Positions 55,637 through 64,000 of a stretch of DNA of 64,000 bases are shown in pieces. Source of the stretch: an uncultured Gallionellaceae bacterium. GTDB taxonomy: Bacteria; Pseudomonadota; Gammaproteobacteria; Burkholderiales; Gallionellaceae. The stretch spans positions 124,001 to 188,000 of the forward strand of contig CAINCU010000028.1 of the NCBI GenBank assembly GCA_903847155.1, given 5' to 3'. How positions within the stretch are numbered: the stretch's first letter is position 1; the number at the start of each line of letters is the position of its first letter. Below the pieces are notes generated by a model, which ran no database searches, was not told the origin of the DNA, and saw nothing but the letters and a program-made list of their open reading frames with translations. The position numbers and the translations under genes are program-made.

Positions 55637-56440
55637 ATGGATAACAAAGAACAATACAAAGTTCATAAAGAACCGTTCTACCAGGCGCAGGGTGATGAAA
55701 TCACGCTGTACGAAGCAGCTTATAGGGCGCGGTTGCCGGTGATGGTGAAAGGTCCGACCGGCTGCGGCAAATCCCGTTTCATCGAATACATGGCGTGGAA
55801 GCTGAACAAGCCGCTGATTACGGTTGCGTGTAACGAGGACATGACTGCATCCGATTTGGTCGGACGTTATCTACTGGATGCCAATGGTACGCGCTGGCTG
55901 GATGGCCCGCTTACGATAGCTGCACGTATCGGTGCAATCTGCTATCTCGACGAAATTGTGGAAGCGCGCCAAGACACCACGGTGGTGATCCACCCACTGA
56001 CCGACCACCGCCGCACCTTGCCGCTGGACAAGAAGGGCGAGTTGATTGAAGCGCACCCTGATTTTCAAATGGTGATCTCGTACAACCCCGGCTACCAAAG
56101 TCTGATGAAGGATCTGAAGCAATCAACCAAGCAGCGTTTCACAGCATTCGAATTTGATTACCCGGATGCAAAAATTGAAGCGGAGATTCTGAGCAAGGAA
56201 GCGGGCATTGAACTCGGTCTGTCATCGCAACTGGTGAAGATCGGCCAAGCGGCACGAAATCTCAAGGGGCATGGTCTGGACGAAGGTATCTCCACGCGTT
56301 TGTTGGTGTATGCAGCCACCTTGATCAAGGGCGGCGTTACGCCGAAAGCGGCGTGCCGCATGGCGATGGTGCGTCCAATCACCGACGATGCGGATATCCG
56401 CGACACACTGGATCACGCCATCGACGCGACCTTCGCCTAA
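55637..56440 (+). CDS. cbbQ: RuBisCO activase AAA+ subunit
   Basis: The MoxR-type AAA+ ATPase works with CbbO to remodel inhibited RuBisCO. The 267-residue product has Walker A GPTGCGKSRF, Walker B AICYLDEIVEA and SYNPGYQSL. The ATG at 55637 has AAGGAG six bases upstream; the open frame further upstream crosses the terminator and is not coding. cbbO follows after four bases. Confidence 0.96.
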   Translation: MDNKEQYKVHKEPFYQAQGDEITLYEAAYRARLPVMVKGPTGCGKSRFIEYMAWKLNKPLITVACNEDMTASDLVGRYLLDANGTRWLDGPLTIAARIGAICYLDEIVEARQDTTVVIHPLTDHRRTLPLDKKGELIEAHPDFQMVISYNPGYQSLMKDLKQSTKQRFTAFEFDYPDAKIEAEILSKEAGIELGLSSQLVKIGQAARNLKGHGLDEGISTRLLVYAATLIKGGVTPKAACRMAMVRPITDDADIRDTLDHAIDATFA

Positions 56441-56444
56441 AATC

Positions 56445-58709
56445 ATGGCCACACAAACGGCAACCATACCGGAAGACCTGCAAGTCTATTGGTCACAACT
56501 CGACTGCGGTTTTCCGCGTGTGGCCGAGGTGTTTCCTGACTGCATGCGTCGTGCGCTGGCACTGTTGTCCGGCGACGGTGTAGCTGCCTATATCGAGCAC
56601 GCGGGTTTTCTCGGCAAAATGGGACGAGGTGACGAGCCTATCTTGATCTTTCTGGAAGAATGGCCAGAAGTGGTTGAACAGATGGGTGAGGAAGTACTGC
56701 CAGACATCATGGCATTCATACGCAAGATGTCGAAATCGCCGAATAGCAAAGCGATCGCGCCTTTCCTGCAATCGTTACCCGTGACTGCTCGGCGTTTGCA
56801 CACACGTGAATTGCTATGCGACTACTTGGCTATAGCGCTCGAACTCATGGAGCGTACCACTAGCTCGGTTCACGGCATCCACCAGACCTTCCCCAGCCCC
56901 GGCCTGCCCGAGATGTTCATACAAGCCCCTGTGCTGCTGACACAACTGTCATTGGCCGGTCTCAAAAATTGGGTCGACTATGGGGTGCGCTATTACAACG
57001 ACCATCCAGATCGCCAAGTCGACTATTTCAGCCTGCAATCGGCAGATAGTAAGGCCGTACTACAACGCGAGCGGCATGGCACTTTGCTGGTGGATAACAA
57101 CCGCAAATTGACCATGTACATGCGCGGCCTGTGGCAAGACGAGGACATGCTCATCCCGTATTCCAGCGGGTTCGATGAACTGCGCAAACCGATACCTTAT
57201 TACGACAAACTGGGAATACGGCTACCAGATGTTTATGACGATGCACATGGCGTAACGGGTATCGATCGCTATCGCGCTACTTTGGCGCATATCATCGCTC
57301 ACCGGCGCTGGACGCAGGCCGTCATCGCCGACAACATGAGTCCATTCCAGCGCATGGCCGTGGAGTTTCTGGAAGACAGCCGTGTTGAAAATCTGGCGAT
57401 GCGCGAATATCCGGGATTGCGCCGCATATTTTTGGCATTGCATCCGGCCCCGGCGGAAAACGCTTGTGATGTAGAAAATGAATCTACGGTACGCCATCGT
57501 CTGGCGATGTTGTCGCGTGCCATTCTCGATGCGCAACACCCGTACAAAAACAAACTTATCCTCGAATACGCGCAGCGCTTCCATGCACTGATGGCAAACA
57601 GCGAAGGCAGCACACAGGACATGGTGGACATCGCGATTTCTTTCATTGTGAAGACACGCCTACCCAGTGACAACTTCGCAGCTATGCATTTCAAAGATAC
57701 GGTGATCGACTATCGCGATGATAACCGCCAGATGTGGAAGTTCATCGAAGAAGGCGACGAGGAAGAAGCGTTCGACGAACCGCGCAAAATCGAACCGGGC
57801 GATGAGGTGAAAGGCTTGCCACCCCGGCATTATCACGAGTGGGATTACAACAACCAGAGCTACCGCCCGGACTGGGTGAGCGTGTATGAAGGCCTGCATC
57901 CAAGCGGTAATGCGGCAGACATCGACCGACTGTTGGAAAAGCATGCGGGACTGGCCAAGCGTCTAAAGAAGATACTTGACCTGCTCAAGCCGCAGGACAA
58001 GGTGCGCATTCGCTATCAGGAAGAAGGCAGCGAGCTTGATCTGGATGTGGCGATTCGTTCGCTCATCGACTATAAGAGTGGTGCGCAACCTGATCCGCGC
58101 ATCAACATGAGCCACCGCAACGACGGACGCAGCATTGCGGTGATGGTATTGCTCGACCTTTCTGAATCGCTCAATGAAAAAGCCGCAGGCAGTGAGCAAA
58201 CCATTCTGGAGCTGAGCCAGGAAGCGGTGTCGCTGCTGGGTTGGGCGGTGGAAAAGCTGGGCGATCCGTTTGCCATTGCGGGCTTCCATTCCAACACGCG
58301 TCATGACGTGCGTTACCTCCACATCAAGGGCTACAGTGAAAAGTGGGATGACACTGTAAAAGGCCGTCTGGCGGCGATGCAGGCGAGCTATTCCACGCGC
58401 ATGGGTGCAGCGATGCGCCATGCCGCACACTATCTTGAGCAGCAGCCTGCCGATAAAAAGCTGATGCTGATTTTGACCGACGGGCAGCCATCGGACATCG
58501 ACAGCAAAGACGGCGAGCTGCTGATCGCCGATGCGCGGCAGGCGGTAAAAGAGCTTGATAGACAAGGCATCTACAGCTACTGCATCAACCTCGACTCCAA
58601 GGCGGACGAGTATGTGGCGGACATTTTCGGCAGGCAATACACCATCATCGACAAAATAGAGCAGTTGCCGCAGAAACTGCCGGAACTGTTCATTTCATTA
58701 ACCAAATAG
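56445..58709 (+). CDS. cbbO: RuBisCO activase von Willebrand factor A subunit
   Basis: CbbO is the adaptor that attaches the CbbQ ring to RuBisCO. The 754-residue product has a long helical N-terminal region and a C-terminal VWA domain. The MIDAS motif is VLLDLSESLNEKA, with the later MIDAS residues in LILTDGQPSDID. The start at 56445 (MATQTATIPEDLQ) follows the cbbQ stop by four bases. The length suits the CbbO family. Confidence 0.95.
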   Translation: MATQTATIPEDLQVYWSQLDCGFPRVAEVFPDCMRRALALLSGDGVAAYIEHAGFLGKMGRGDEPILIFLEEWPEVVEQMGEEVLPDIMAFIRKMSKSPNSKAIAPFLQSLPVTARRLHTRELLCDYLAIALELMERTTSSVHGIHQTFPSPGLPEMFIQAPVLLTQLSLAGLKNWVDYGVRYYNDHPDRQVDYFSLQSADSKAVLQRERHGTLLVDNNRKLTMYMRGLWQDEDMLIPYSSGFDELRKPIPYYDKLGIRLPDVYDDAHGVTGIDRYRATLAHIIAHRRWTQAVIADNMSPFQRMAVEFLEDSRVENLAMREYPGLRRIFLALHPAPAENACDVENESTVRHRLAMLSRAILDAQHPYKNKLILEYAQRFHALMANSEGSTQDMVDIAISFIVKTRLPSDNFAAMHFKDTVIDYRDDNRQMWKFIEEGDEEEAFDEPRKIEPGDEVKGLPPRHYHEWDYNNQSYRPDWVSVYEGLHPSGNAADIDRLLEKHAGLAKRLKKILDLLKPQDKVRIRYQEEGSELDLDVAIRSLIDYKSGAQPDPRINMSHRNDGRSIAVMVLLDLSESLNEKAAGSEQTILELSQEAVSLLGWAVEKLGDPFAIAGFHSNTRHDVRYLHIKGYSEKWDDTVKGRLAAMQASYSTRMGAAMRHAAHYLEQQPADKKLMLILTDGQPSDIDSKDGELLIADARQAVKELDRQGIYSYCINLDSKADEYVADIFGRQYTIIDKIEQLPQKLPELFISLTK

Positions 58710-58766
58710 CCATAGAGCGTAAATGGCATTACCTGTAAAATTATCGACAATCCTTAGGAGAGCAGC

Positions 58767-59768
58767 ATGAGTAAAAGTTTGATCCAGTTCATCATCGAAG
58801 AGCAGCGCCAGATTCCAGGCGCGACCGGCGACTTTACCGGTCTGCTGAACGACATCATTTCCGCGTGCAAGCAGATCGCGCATGACGTGAACAAGGGCGC
58901 GCTGATCGGCGTGCTGGGCAGCGCGGGCAGCGAGAACGTGCAAGGCGAGACCCAGAAGAAACTGGACATCATCACCAACGAGGTGTTCATCAAGGCCAAC
59001 GAATGGAGCGGCCATCTGGCGGCAATGGCTTCGGAAGAAATGGACGAAATCTATCCGATACCGGCGAAATATCCCAAGGGCAAATACCTGATCACTTTCG
59101 ACCCGCTGGACGGTTCATCCAACATCGACGTGAACATTTCCGTCGGTACCATTTTCTCCATCTTGCGTTGCCCGGATGGCGTGACCAACCCGACCACTGC
59201 CGACTTCATGCAGTCCGGCACCAAGCAAATTTGCGCGGGTTATGCGCTGTACGGCCCGGCGACCATGATGGTGATCACTACCGGCCATGGCGTGAACGGC
59301 TTTACGCTGGATCGTGATGTGGGCGAGTTTTTCCTGACTCATCCGAACATGACCATCCCCGAAGATACGGCAGAGTTCGCCATCAATATGTCCAATCAGC
59401 GCTACTGGGAAAAGCCGGTACAGCGTTACGTGGATGAGTGCATGAAGGGCAAAGACGGCGGACGCGAAAAGAATTTCAACATGCGCTGGGTGGCCTCGAT
59501 GGTGGCCGAAGTACACCGCATCCTGACGCGCGGCGGCATTTTCATGTATCCGTTCGACACCAAGGATGCCTCCAAGGCGGGTAAGCTGCGCCTGATGTAC
59601 GAAGCCAACCCGATGTCGTTCATCGTCGAACAGGCAGGCGGCGCCAGCTCCACCGGACGCGAACGCATCATGGCAATGCAACCCACCGGATTGCACCAGC
59701 GCGTGCCGGTGATCCTCGGCTCGAAGAACGAAGTCGAGCGCGTGGCGGGTTATCACAAAGGAGTTTAA
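58767..59768 (+). CDS. fbp: Fructose-1,6-bisphosphatase class 1
   Basis: It hydrolyses fructose-1,6-bisphosphate in the Calvin cycle and gluconeogenesis. The 333-residue product carries the metal-binding [22 protein letters not shown] and the sugar-binding segment [21 protein letters not shown] precedes the ATG. It follows cbbO by 57 bases and precedes purE by three bases, so it links the cbb cluster with the purine genes. Confidence 0.96.
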   Translation: MSKSLIQFIIEEQRQIPGATGDFTGLLNDIISACKQIAHDVNKGALIGVLGSAGSENVQGETQKKLDIITNEVFIKANEWSGHLAAMASEEMDEIYPIPAKYPKGKYLITFDPLDGSSNIDVNISVGTIFSILRCPDGVTNPTTADFMQSGTKQICAGYALYGPATMMVITTGHGVNGFTLDRDVGEFFLTHPNMTIPEDTAEFAINMSNQRYWEKPVQRYVDECMKGKDGGREKNFNMRWVASMVAEVHRILTRGGIFMYPFDTKDASKAGKLRLMYEANPMSFIVEQAGGASSTGRERIMAMQPTGLHQRVPVILGSKNEVERVAGYHKGV

Positions 59769-59771
59769 GAA

Positions 59772-60266
59772 ATGACCAAGTCGCTTGTTTCTATCGTGAT
59801 GGGCAGCAGCAACGATTGGGAGATCATGCAGCAGGCCGCTCGTGCTTTGCAGGATTTCGGTGTGGCATTCGATGCGCGCGTGATCTCGGCGCATCGCTCG
59901 CCCGATCTGCTGTTCGACTACATCAAGGACATGAGCGCACAAGGCGTGCAATGCTTCATCGCCGGTGCTGGCGGTGCGGCACACCTGGCCGGTGTGATCG
60001 CGGGCAAGACCACGCTGCCGGTGCTGGGCGTGCCGATTCCTTCCAAATACCTGAAGGGCATGGACTCGCTTCTATCCATCGTGCAGATGCCCAAAGGCAT
60101 TCCGGTGGCGACGTTTGCCATCGGCGAGGCGGGCGCGGCGAATGCGGGGCTGTTCGCGGTGTCCATGTTGGCGTTGAACGATAAGAAGTTGGCACAGAAA
60201 CTGGCCGACTATCGCAAGAAGCAGGCAGAGCAGATCGCTGCAACAACACTGCCTGCGTTGAACTAA
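59772..60266 (+). CDS. purE: N5-carboxyaminoimidazole ribonucleotide mutase
   Basis: It isomerises N5-CAIR to CAIR in purine synthesis. The 164-residue product has the class I signature: MGSSNDWEIMQQAARAL, ISAHRSPDLLFDY, AGAGGAAHLAGVIA and SLLSIVQMPKGIPVATFAIG. It starts three bases after fbp. The usual purK, which supplies N5-CAIR from bicarbonate, is not adjacent. Confidence 0.95.
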   Translation: MTKSLVSIVMGSSNDWEIMQQAARALQDFGVAFDARVISAHRSPDLLFDYIKDMSAQGVQCFIAGAGGAAHLAGVIAGKTTLPVLGVPIPSKYLKGMDSLLSIVQMPKGIPVATFAIGEAGAANAGLFAVSMLALNDKKLAQKLADYRKKQAEQIAATTLPALN

Positions 60267-60290
60267 ACATGTTTGTAATTTGAGGTTTCT

Positions 60291-61175
60291 ATGTCCGCCC
60301 TGCACGAATCGAATCTGACCAGCCTGAAATTTCTCCATCGCGGCAAAGTGCGCGACTTGTATGAAGTCGATGCCGATCATTTATTGATCGTGCAGACAGA
60401 TCGCCTGTCCGCCTTCGATGTGATTTTGCCCACGCCAATTCCCGGCAAAGGCGAGGTGCTTACTGCGGTATCCAACTTCTGGTTTAAGAAATTGGGGCAT
60501 GTTATTCCCAACCATCTTTCCGGCATCGATCCCGAATCCGTGGTGAAAACCGATGCCGACCGTGCGCAAGTGCGCGGACGTGCATTTGTCACCAAGAAGC
60601 TTAAACCGTTGCCGATTGAAGCCATCGTGCGCGGCTATCTGGTCGGCTCCGGCTGGAAGGATTACAAGAAGACCGGCGCAGTATGCGGCATCCAGTTGCC
60701 CGTCGGAATGCAGGAAGCGCAGAAGTTGCCACAAGCTTTGTTTACTCCCTCTACCAAAGCGGCAGCAGGCGAACATGACGAGAACATTTCGTTTGAACAA
60801 GCCAAGAAATTGCTGGGCGCGGACATGGCCGAGCAAGTGAAGAACGCCACGCTGGCGCTATATACCCAGGCAGCGGAATACGCACTGACACGCGGCATCA
60901 TTATCGCCGACACCAAATTTGAATTCGGCACCGATGCGGCAGGCAAGTTGTACCTGATCGACGAAGCGCTTACGCCGGATTCCTCGCGCTTCTGGCCCGC
61001 CGACCAATACAAAGTCGGCAGCAATCCACCCAGCTTCGACAAGCAGTTCGTGCGCGACTGGCTGGAATCTTCCGGCTGGAACAAGCAGCCGCCCGCACCG
61101 CAAGTGCCCGCCGATGTGCTACAAAAGACCGCAGACAAGTACCGCGAAGCGCAGCGCTTGCTCACCGGTGTATGA
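60291..61175 (+). CDS. purC: SAICAR synthase
   Basis: It condenses CAIR with aspartate. The 294-residue product shows [22 protein letters not shown] near the N-terminus, then [15 protein letters not shown] and the metal-binding IADTKFEFG with [15 protein letters not shown]. It is of the longer, about 295-residue class found in many betaproteobacteria. It overlaps the carbonic anhydrase start by four bases. Confidence 0.96.
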   Translation: MSALHESNLTSLKFLHRGKVRDLYEVDADHLLIVQTDRLSAFDVILPTPIPGKGEVLTAVSNFWFKKLGHVIPNHLSGIDPESVVKTDADRAQVRGRAFVTKKLKPLPIEAIVRGYLVGSGWKDYKKTGAVCGIQLPVGMQEAQKLPQALFTPSTKAAAGEHDENISFEQAKKLLGADMAEQVKNATLALYTQAAEYALTRGIIIADTKFEFGTDAAGKLYLIDEALTPDSSRFWPADQYKVGSNPPSFDKQFVRDWLESSGWNKQPPAPQVPADVLQKTADKYREAQRLLTGV

Positions 61176-61810
61176 CCAGCCCCAGTGATCTGATCTCCGG
61201 CTTCCACCGTTTTCGCGAGCAGCATTTCACGGACGATGACGCGCTGTACCGGCAACTGGTGCAGGACGGACAAACTCCCAAAATATTAGTCGTCGCCTGC
61301 TGCGACTCGCGCGTGGATCCGGCGCTGGTGCTGGACTGCGCACCGGGAGATTTGTTCGTGATCCGCAATGTGGCGAATCTGGTGCCTCCGGCCGAAAGCC
61401 GCGACAACGGGCGCCACGGAACCAGCGCCGCGCTGGAATACGGTGTGCGTTTTTTGGGTGTGGAGCACGTCATCGTGTTGGGTCATGCACACTGCGGCGG
61501 CATTCGTTCACTGTTCAACGGCAGTAGCACGGCAGGCGCGCAAGCGAGCTACATCAACAGCTGGATGCGCCTGGCACAGGATGCACAAAACAAAGTGCTG
61601 GCTGAAATGCCGCGTGCCACGCCAGAAGAACACGAGCGTGCCTGCGAACAGCAAGGCATTCTCTGTTCACTGAAAAACCTGATGACTTTTGATTGGGTGA
61701 ATAACGCGGTAACAGCTGGAACGCTAAAGCTGCACGGCTGGTACTTCGATATCGAACACGGGCAGTTGCTTTGCTACGATGCAACTACCCGGCGATTTGA
61801 GGAGCTGTGA
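61172..61810 (+). CDS. Beta-class carbonic anhydrase
   Basis: This zinc enzyme equilibrates CO2 and bicarbonate. The 212-residue product has the ligands Cys and Asp-Arg in [16 protein letters not shown] and His and Cys in [14 protein letters not shown], plus [20 protein letters not shown]. The ATGA overlap with purC makes cotranscription with the purine and cbb genes likely. It could supply CO2 to RuBisCO or bicarbonate to purine carboxylation. Its stop meets the next convergent gene with no gap. Confidence 0.93.
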   Translation: MTSPSDLISGFHRFREQHFTDDDALYRQLVQDGQTPKILVVACCDSRVDPALVLDCAPGDLFVIRNVANLVPPAESRDNGRHGTSAALEYGVRFLGVEHVIVLGHAHCGGIRSLFNGSSTAGAQASYINSWMRLAQDAQNKVLAEMPRATPEEHERACEQQGILCSLKNLMTFDWVNNAVTAGTLKLHGWYFDIEHGQLLCYDATTRRFEEL

Positions 61811-62449
61811 TTATTTTTTTGCAGGAGCGGTTTGATTTTTTGTAGTATCAGGTGCAAGTCCTTTTAGCTCACGGTAGCGGACCTTGTCAGTCGCGTAGCG
61901 CGCTTTCACATCTTCGAGCTCTTTGGTGCTGGCATCGAGATCGGCTTGAGTTTTGACGATGCGATTTTTGGCATCAAGAAGGTCATCTTTCAGCGACTGG
62001 GGGATTTCGCGACCACGCTTGGTGCGTAAGTCGAATTCCTGCTGTAGCGATTGCATGTTTTCCTGTGCCGCTTTAAGCAGCATACTAAAGCTGTCGGTGC
62101 GCGCCTTAACCTGTTGCGAATTTCGGTCGCAAGCAAGGTCAATTTCTTGCTCTGAACTGTAGGAGTTGAGCAGTGCATTGTCATGGCGCTCTGCCAGCTT
62201 GCGTGCCTTTTCGGCTGCCGGGTCTTTTAATGGCGCATTCTTTTTAAATTCATCACGCTTATCTTCACGCTTCTCAATGTGACCTTTGTCAATCTCATAT
62301 GTATCCCTGTTGGAATATTCCGGCGGGATAGTTTCGCCGTAATGCGTGGTGCCATTGGCGTCCACCCACTTGAACATCTTGGCCTCGGCATTCCATGAAA
62401 ACGCCGCGCACAAAGCAGCGACACCGAACAACAATTTTGCATTAATCAT
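61811..62449 (-). CDS. DUF4124-domain secreted protein with coiled coil
   Basis: The 212-residue product has a signal peptide ([23 protein letters not shown]), then the DUF4124 motif KMFKWVDANGTTHYGETIPP, and a long charged helical tail (residues about 90-190) predicted as coiled coil. Its ATG overlaps the pyrE stop by one base, so the two are cotranscribed. An envelope role is suggested by the family only. Confidence 0.78.
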   Translation of the reverse strand: MINAKLLFGVAALCAAFSWNAEAKMFKWVDANGTTHYGETIPPEYSNRDTYEIDKGHIEKREDKRDEFKKNAPLKDPAAEKARKLAERHDNALLNSYSSEQEIDLACDRNSQQVKARTDSFSMLLKAAQENMQSLQQEFDLRTKRGREIPQSLKDDLLDAKNRIVKTQADLDASTKELEDVKARYATDKVRYRELKGLAPDTTKNQTAPAKK

Positions 62450-63090
62450 TATTTAACTCCGTAACGGTCACGATAGGCTTGCACCGCGTGCAGATTCTGC
62501 ACTAACTCTGCCTGACCCTGCAAATAAGCCAGCAAGTCATCCAACGCCGCAATAGAAATAACCGGCAGCCCGTAGTCGCGCTTAACTTCCTGTACCGCCG
62601 ACAACTCGCCTTGCCCGCGTTCCATACGATCCAGCGCAATCACCACGCCGCACGGTACAGCACCAGCAGCGCGGATAAGTTCAATCGACTCGCGCACTGA
62701 TGTTCCCGCCGAGATCACATCGTCAATGATGAGCACTTTGCCCTGCAGCTTCGCGCCCACCGTATTGCCGCCCTCGCCGTGGTCTTTTTCTTCTTTGCGG
62801 TTGAAGCAATACGGCACGTTACGCCCCTGCTCCGCCAGCGAAATGGAAGTCCCTGCCACCAGTGGAATTCCTTTGTAGGCAGGGCCAAACAGCATGTCGA
62901 ATTTGACATTGGAGGCGAGAATCGCCTGAGCGTAGAACTGGCACAGCTGGCGCAGTGCCGCCCCGTCTTGAAACAATCCAGAGTTGAAAAAATACGGCGA
63001 CAAACGCCCGGCTTTGGTTTGGAACTCGCCGAAGCGCAACACATTTTGCGCAACGGCGAAGCGGATAAAATCTTGACGGTAGGCGTGCAT
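62449..63090 (-). CDS. pyrE: Orotate phosphoribosyltransferase
   Basis: It adds phosphoribose to orotate in pyrimidine synthesis. Starting at the ATG 63090 ([20 protein letters not shown]) gives exactly 213 residues, as in E. coli PyrE. An in-frame ATG at 63126 would add 12 residues and is a weaker choice. Visible motifs are [31 protein letters not shown], and the PRPP loop [16 protein letters not shown]. It is divergent from the exonuclease gene. Confidence 0.94.
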   Translation of the reverse strand: MHAYRQDFIRFAVAQNVLRFGEFQTKAGRLSPYFFNSGLFQDGAALRQLCQFYAQAILASNVKFDMLFGPAYKGIPLVAGTSISLAEQGRNVPYCFNRKEEKDHGEGGNTVGAKLQGKVLIIDDVISAGTSVRESIELIRAAGAVPCGVVIALDRMERGQGELSAVQEVKRDYGLPVISIAALDDLLAYLQGQAELVQNLHAVQAYRDRYGVK

Positions 63091-63154
63091 GAGAAGCTTG
63101 GTGTACGGTTTGAAAGGTGCCGACATTATAATGCCCGCCACGTCATTCTTTCGA

Positions 63155-63265
63155 GTTTCAATTCGAAGGCGAGACAAGGCGGCAACGAGCAAACGACGAT
63201 GGCAGTGCATGCAGCACGACGAGGAGTTTGCGAGGAAGCCAACGCAGTATCACCGATGAATTGGA
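63155..63265. repeat. Dispersed intergenic repeat, copy 2
   Basis: CAAGGCGGCAACGAGCAAACG, GACGAGGAG, TTTGCGAGGAAGCCAACGCAG occur between pyrE and the exonuclease gene with the same order of GGCG/GACGA/GGCGAGNAG/CAACGC blocks as the minus-strand reading of 3477-3600. Confidence 0.4.
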
Positions 63266-63275
63266 ATCTCGAAAC

Positions 63276-64000
63276 ATGCGCATCATCACCCTCAACCTCA
63301 ACGGCATCCGCTCCGCCTGCACCAAAGGCATGCTGGCATGGTTCGCCCAGCAAAATGCCGACATCCTGTGCGTGCAGGAACTCAAAGCACAAGCCGCCGA
63401 CATGACACCCGACATGCTCGCCCCGCCCGGCTACCACGGCTATTTCCACTACGCCGAAAAGAAAGGCTACAGCGGCGTGGGCATCTACAGCAAACGCAAA
63501 CCGGACAACGTCATTGTCGGTCTCAACATTCCAGAATTCGATGCCGAGGGTCGCTACATCGAAGCACAGTTCGGCAACTTGAGCGTGGTGTCGCTGTACC
63601 TGCCATCCGGTTCCAGCGGCGAGGAACGCCAAGCGGTGAAGTTCAAATTCCTTGAAGCGTTTATGCCGCACATGAGACAACTGTATGCCAGCGGACGCGA
63701 CATCATCGTTTGCGGCGACTGGAACATCGCCCACACCGAAAAGGATTTGAAGAACTGGCGCGGCAACAAAAAGAATTCCGGCTTCTTGCCCGAAGAGCGC
63801 GCGTGGCTCACGCAGTTGTTCAGCGAAGTCGGCTTCGTCGATGTGTTCCGCCAACTGCACCCCGCACTCGAAGCCTACACCTGGTGGTCGAATCGCGGAC
63901 AGGCTTGGGCGAAGGATGTCGGCTGGCGTTTGGATTATCAAGTCGCCACCCCGGGCATGGCCGCGAAGGCAGTAACGACGGGCATCTACAAGGAGCAACG
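63276..64000 (+). CDS. xth: Exodeoxyribonuclease III / AP endonuclease (runs off the window)
   Basis: This enzyme cleaves abasic sites and degrades DNA 3' ends in base-excision repair. From the ATG at 63276 the frame reads MRIITLNLNGIRSACTKGML, then the catalytic Glu in CVQELKAQAADM, YSGVGIYSKRKP, the catalytic GDWNIAHTEKDLKNW, and WWSNRGQAWAKDVGWRLDY. About 241 residues are present without a stop; only the last segment, with the LDYQ...DHAP-type end, is cut off. An antisense frame of 290 codons is a shadow. Confidence 0.94.
   Translation, partial: MRIITLNLNGIRSACTKGMLAWFAQQNADILCVQELKAQAADMTPDMLAPPGYHGYFHYAEKKGYSGVGIYSKRKPDNVIVGLNIPEFDAEGRYIEAQFGNLSVVSLYLPSGSSGEERQAVKFKFLEAFMPHMRQLYASGRDIIVCGDWNIAHTEKDLKNWRGNKKNSGFLPEERAWLTQLFSEVGFVDVFRQLHPALEAYTWWSNRGQAWAKDVGWRLDYQVATPGMAAKAVTTGIYKEQ

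Noticed and set aside
63126-63998. Minus-strand open frame of 290 codons
   Set aside because: Antisense to the exonuclease III gene, which carries all catalytic motifs.

Overview
The window looks like chromosomal DNA of a chemolithoautotrophic betaproteobacterium, most likely a Gallionellaceae-type (Sideroxydans/Gallionella-like) microaerophile. This rests on a form II RuBisCO operon with cbbQ and cbbO, fructose-bisphosphatase and a beta-carbonic anhydrase, on an Rnf/pyruvate:ferredoxin oxidoreductase operon, and on the dusB-fis-purH-purD order. Taxonomy is inferred from gene content only; no database was searched.

Layout. 1-9330 is core: purD (partial), purH, fis and dusB on the minus strand; a ubiquinone-type hydroxylase and dsbC on the plus strand; the RNase P RNA gene, ppx, phoU and rpiA on the minus strand; then tRNA-Ala(CGC). 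From 9331 to about 13500 there is a small tRNA-associated island: P4-type integrase, an unknown coiled-coil protein, an HPD-motif protein and a tRNA-Asn 3' remnant. pepN follows. 16200-27360 is a patchwork accessory zone: small secreted proteins, an IS3 transposase scrap, a second PhoU, an M14 peptidase with an alpha/beta hydrolase, a PLD/cardiolipin synthase, a fragment resembling the C-terminus of PstS, and an alkaline-phosphatase-superfamily lipoprotein. Degenerate dispersed repeats lie between them. 27370-35700 is a signalling block: a CHASE/PAS/GAF/GGDEF protein broken by one extra G, a histidine kinase with a sigma-54 response regulator, a 58-residue protein behind a near-consensus sigma-54 promoter, and a decayed ECF sigma factor.

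35724-47089 holds a LysR regulator divergent from one long operon, rnfB-nifJ-rnfC-rnfD-rnfG-rnfE-rnfA, plus a 60-residue Cys-rich membrane protein. Most junctions overlap by ATGA. nifJ encodes an enlarged 1639-residue enzyme with a C-terminal ferredoxin-like tail. The operon probably couples ion-driven NADH/ferredoxin exchange to pyruvate/acetyl-CoA chemistry, and the last small gene resembles the Na+-NQR maturation factor NqrM in architecture. A TPP riboswitch and thiC follow, then an HNH nuclease with a small partner, and a YkgJ/SEC-C-like/uppP run.

53081-61810 is the carbon-fixation locus: cbbR divergent from cbbM-cbbQ-cbbO-fbp, continuing into purE-purC-carbonic anhydrase. The window closes with a DUF4124 protein, pyrE and the start of an exonuclease III gene.
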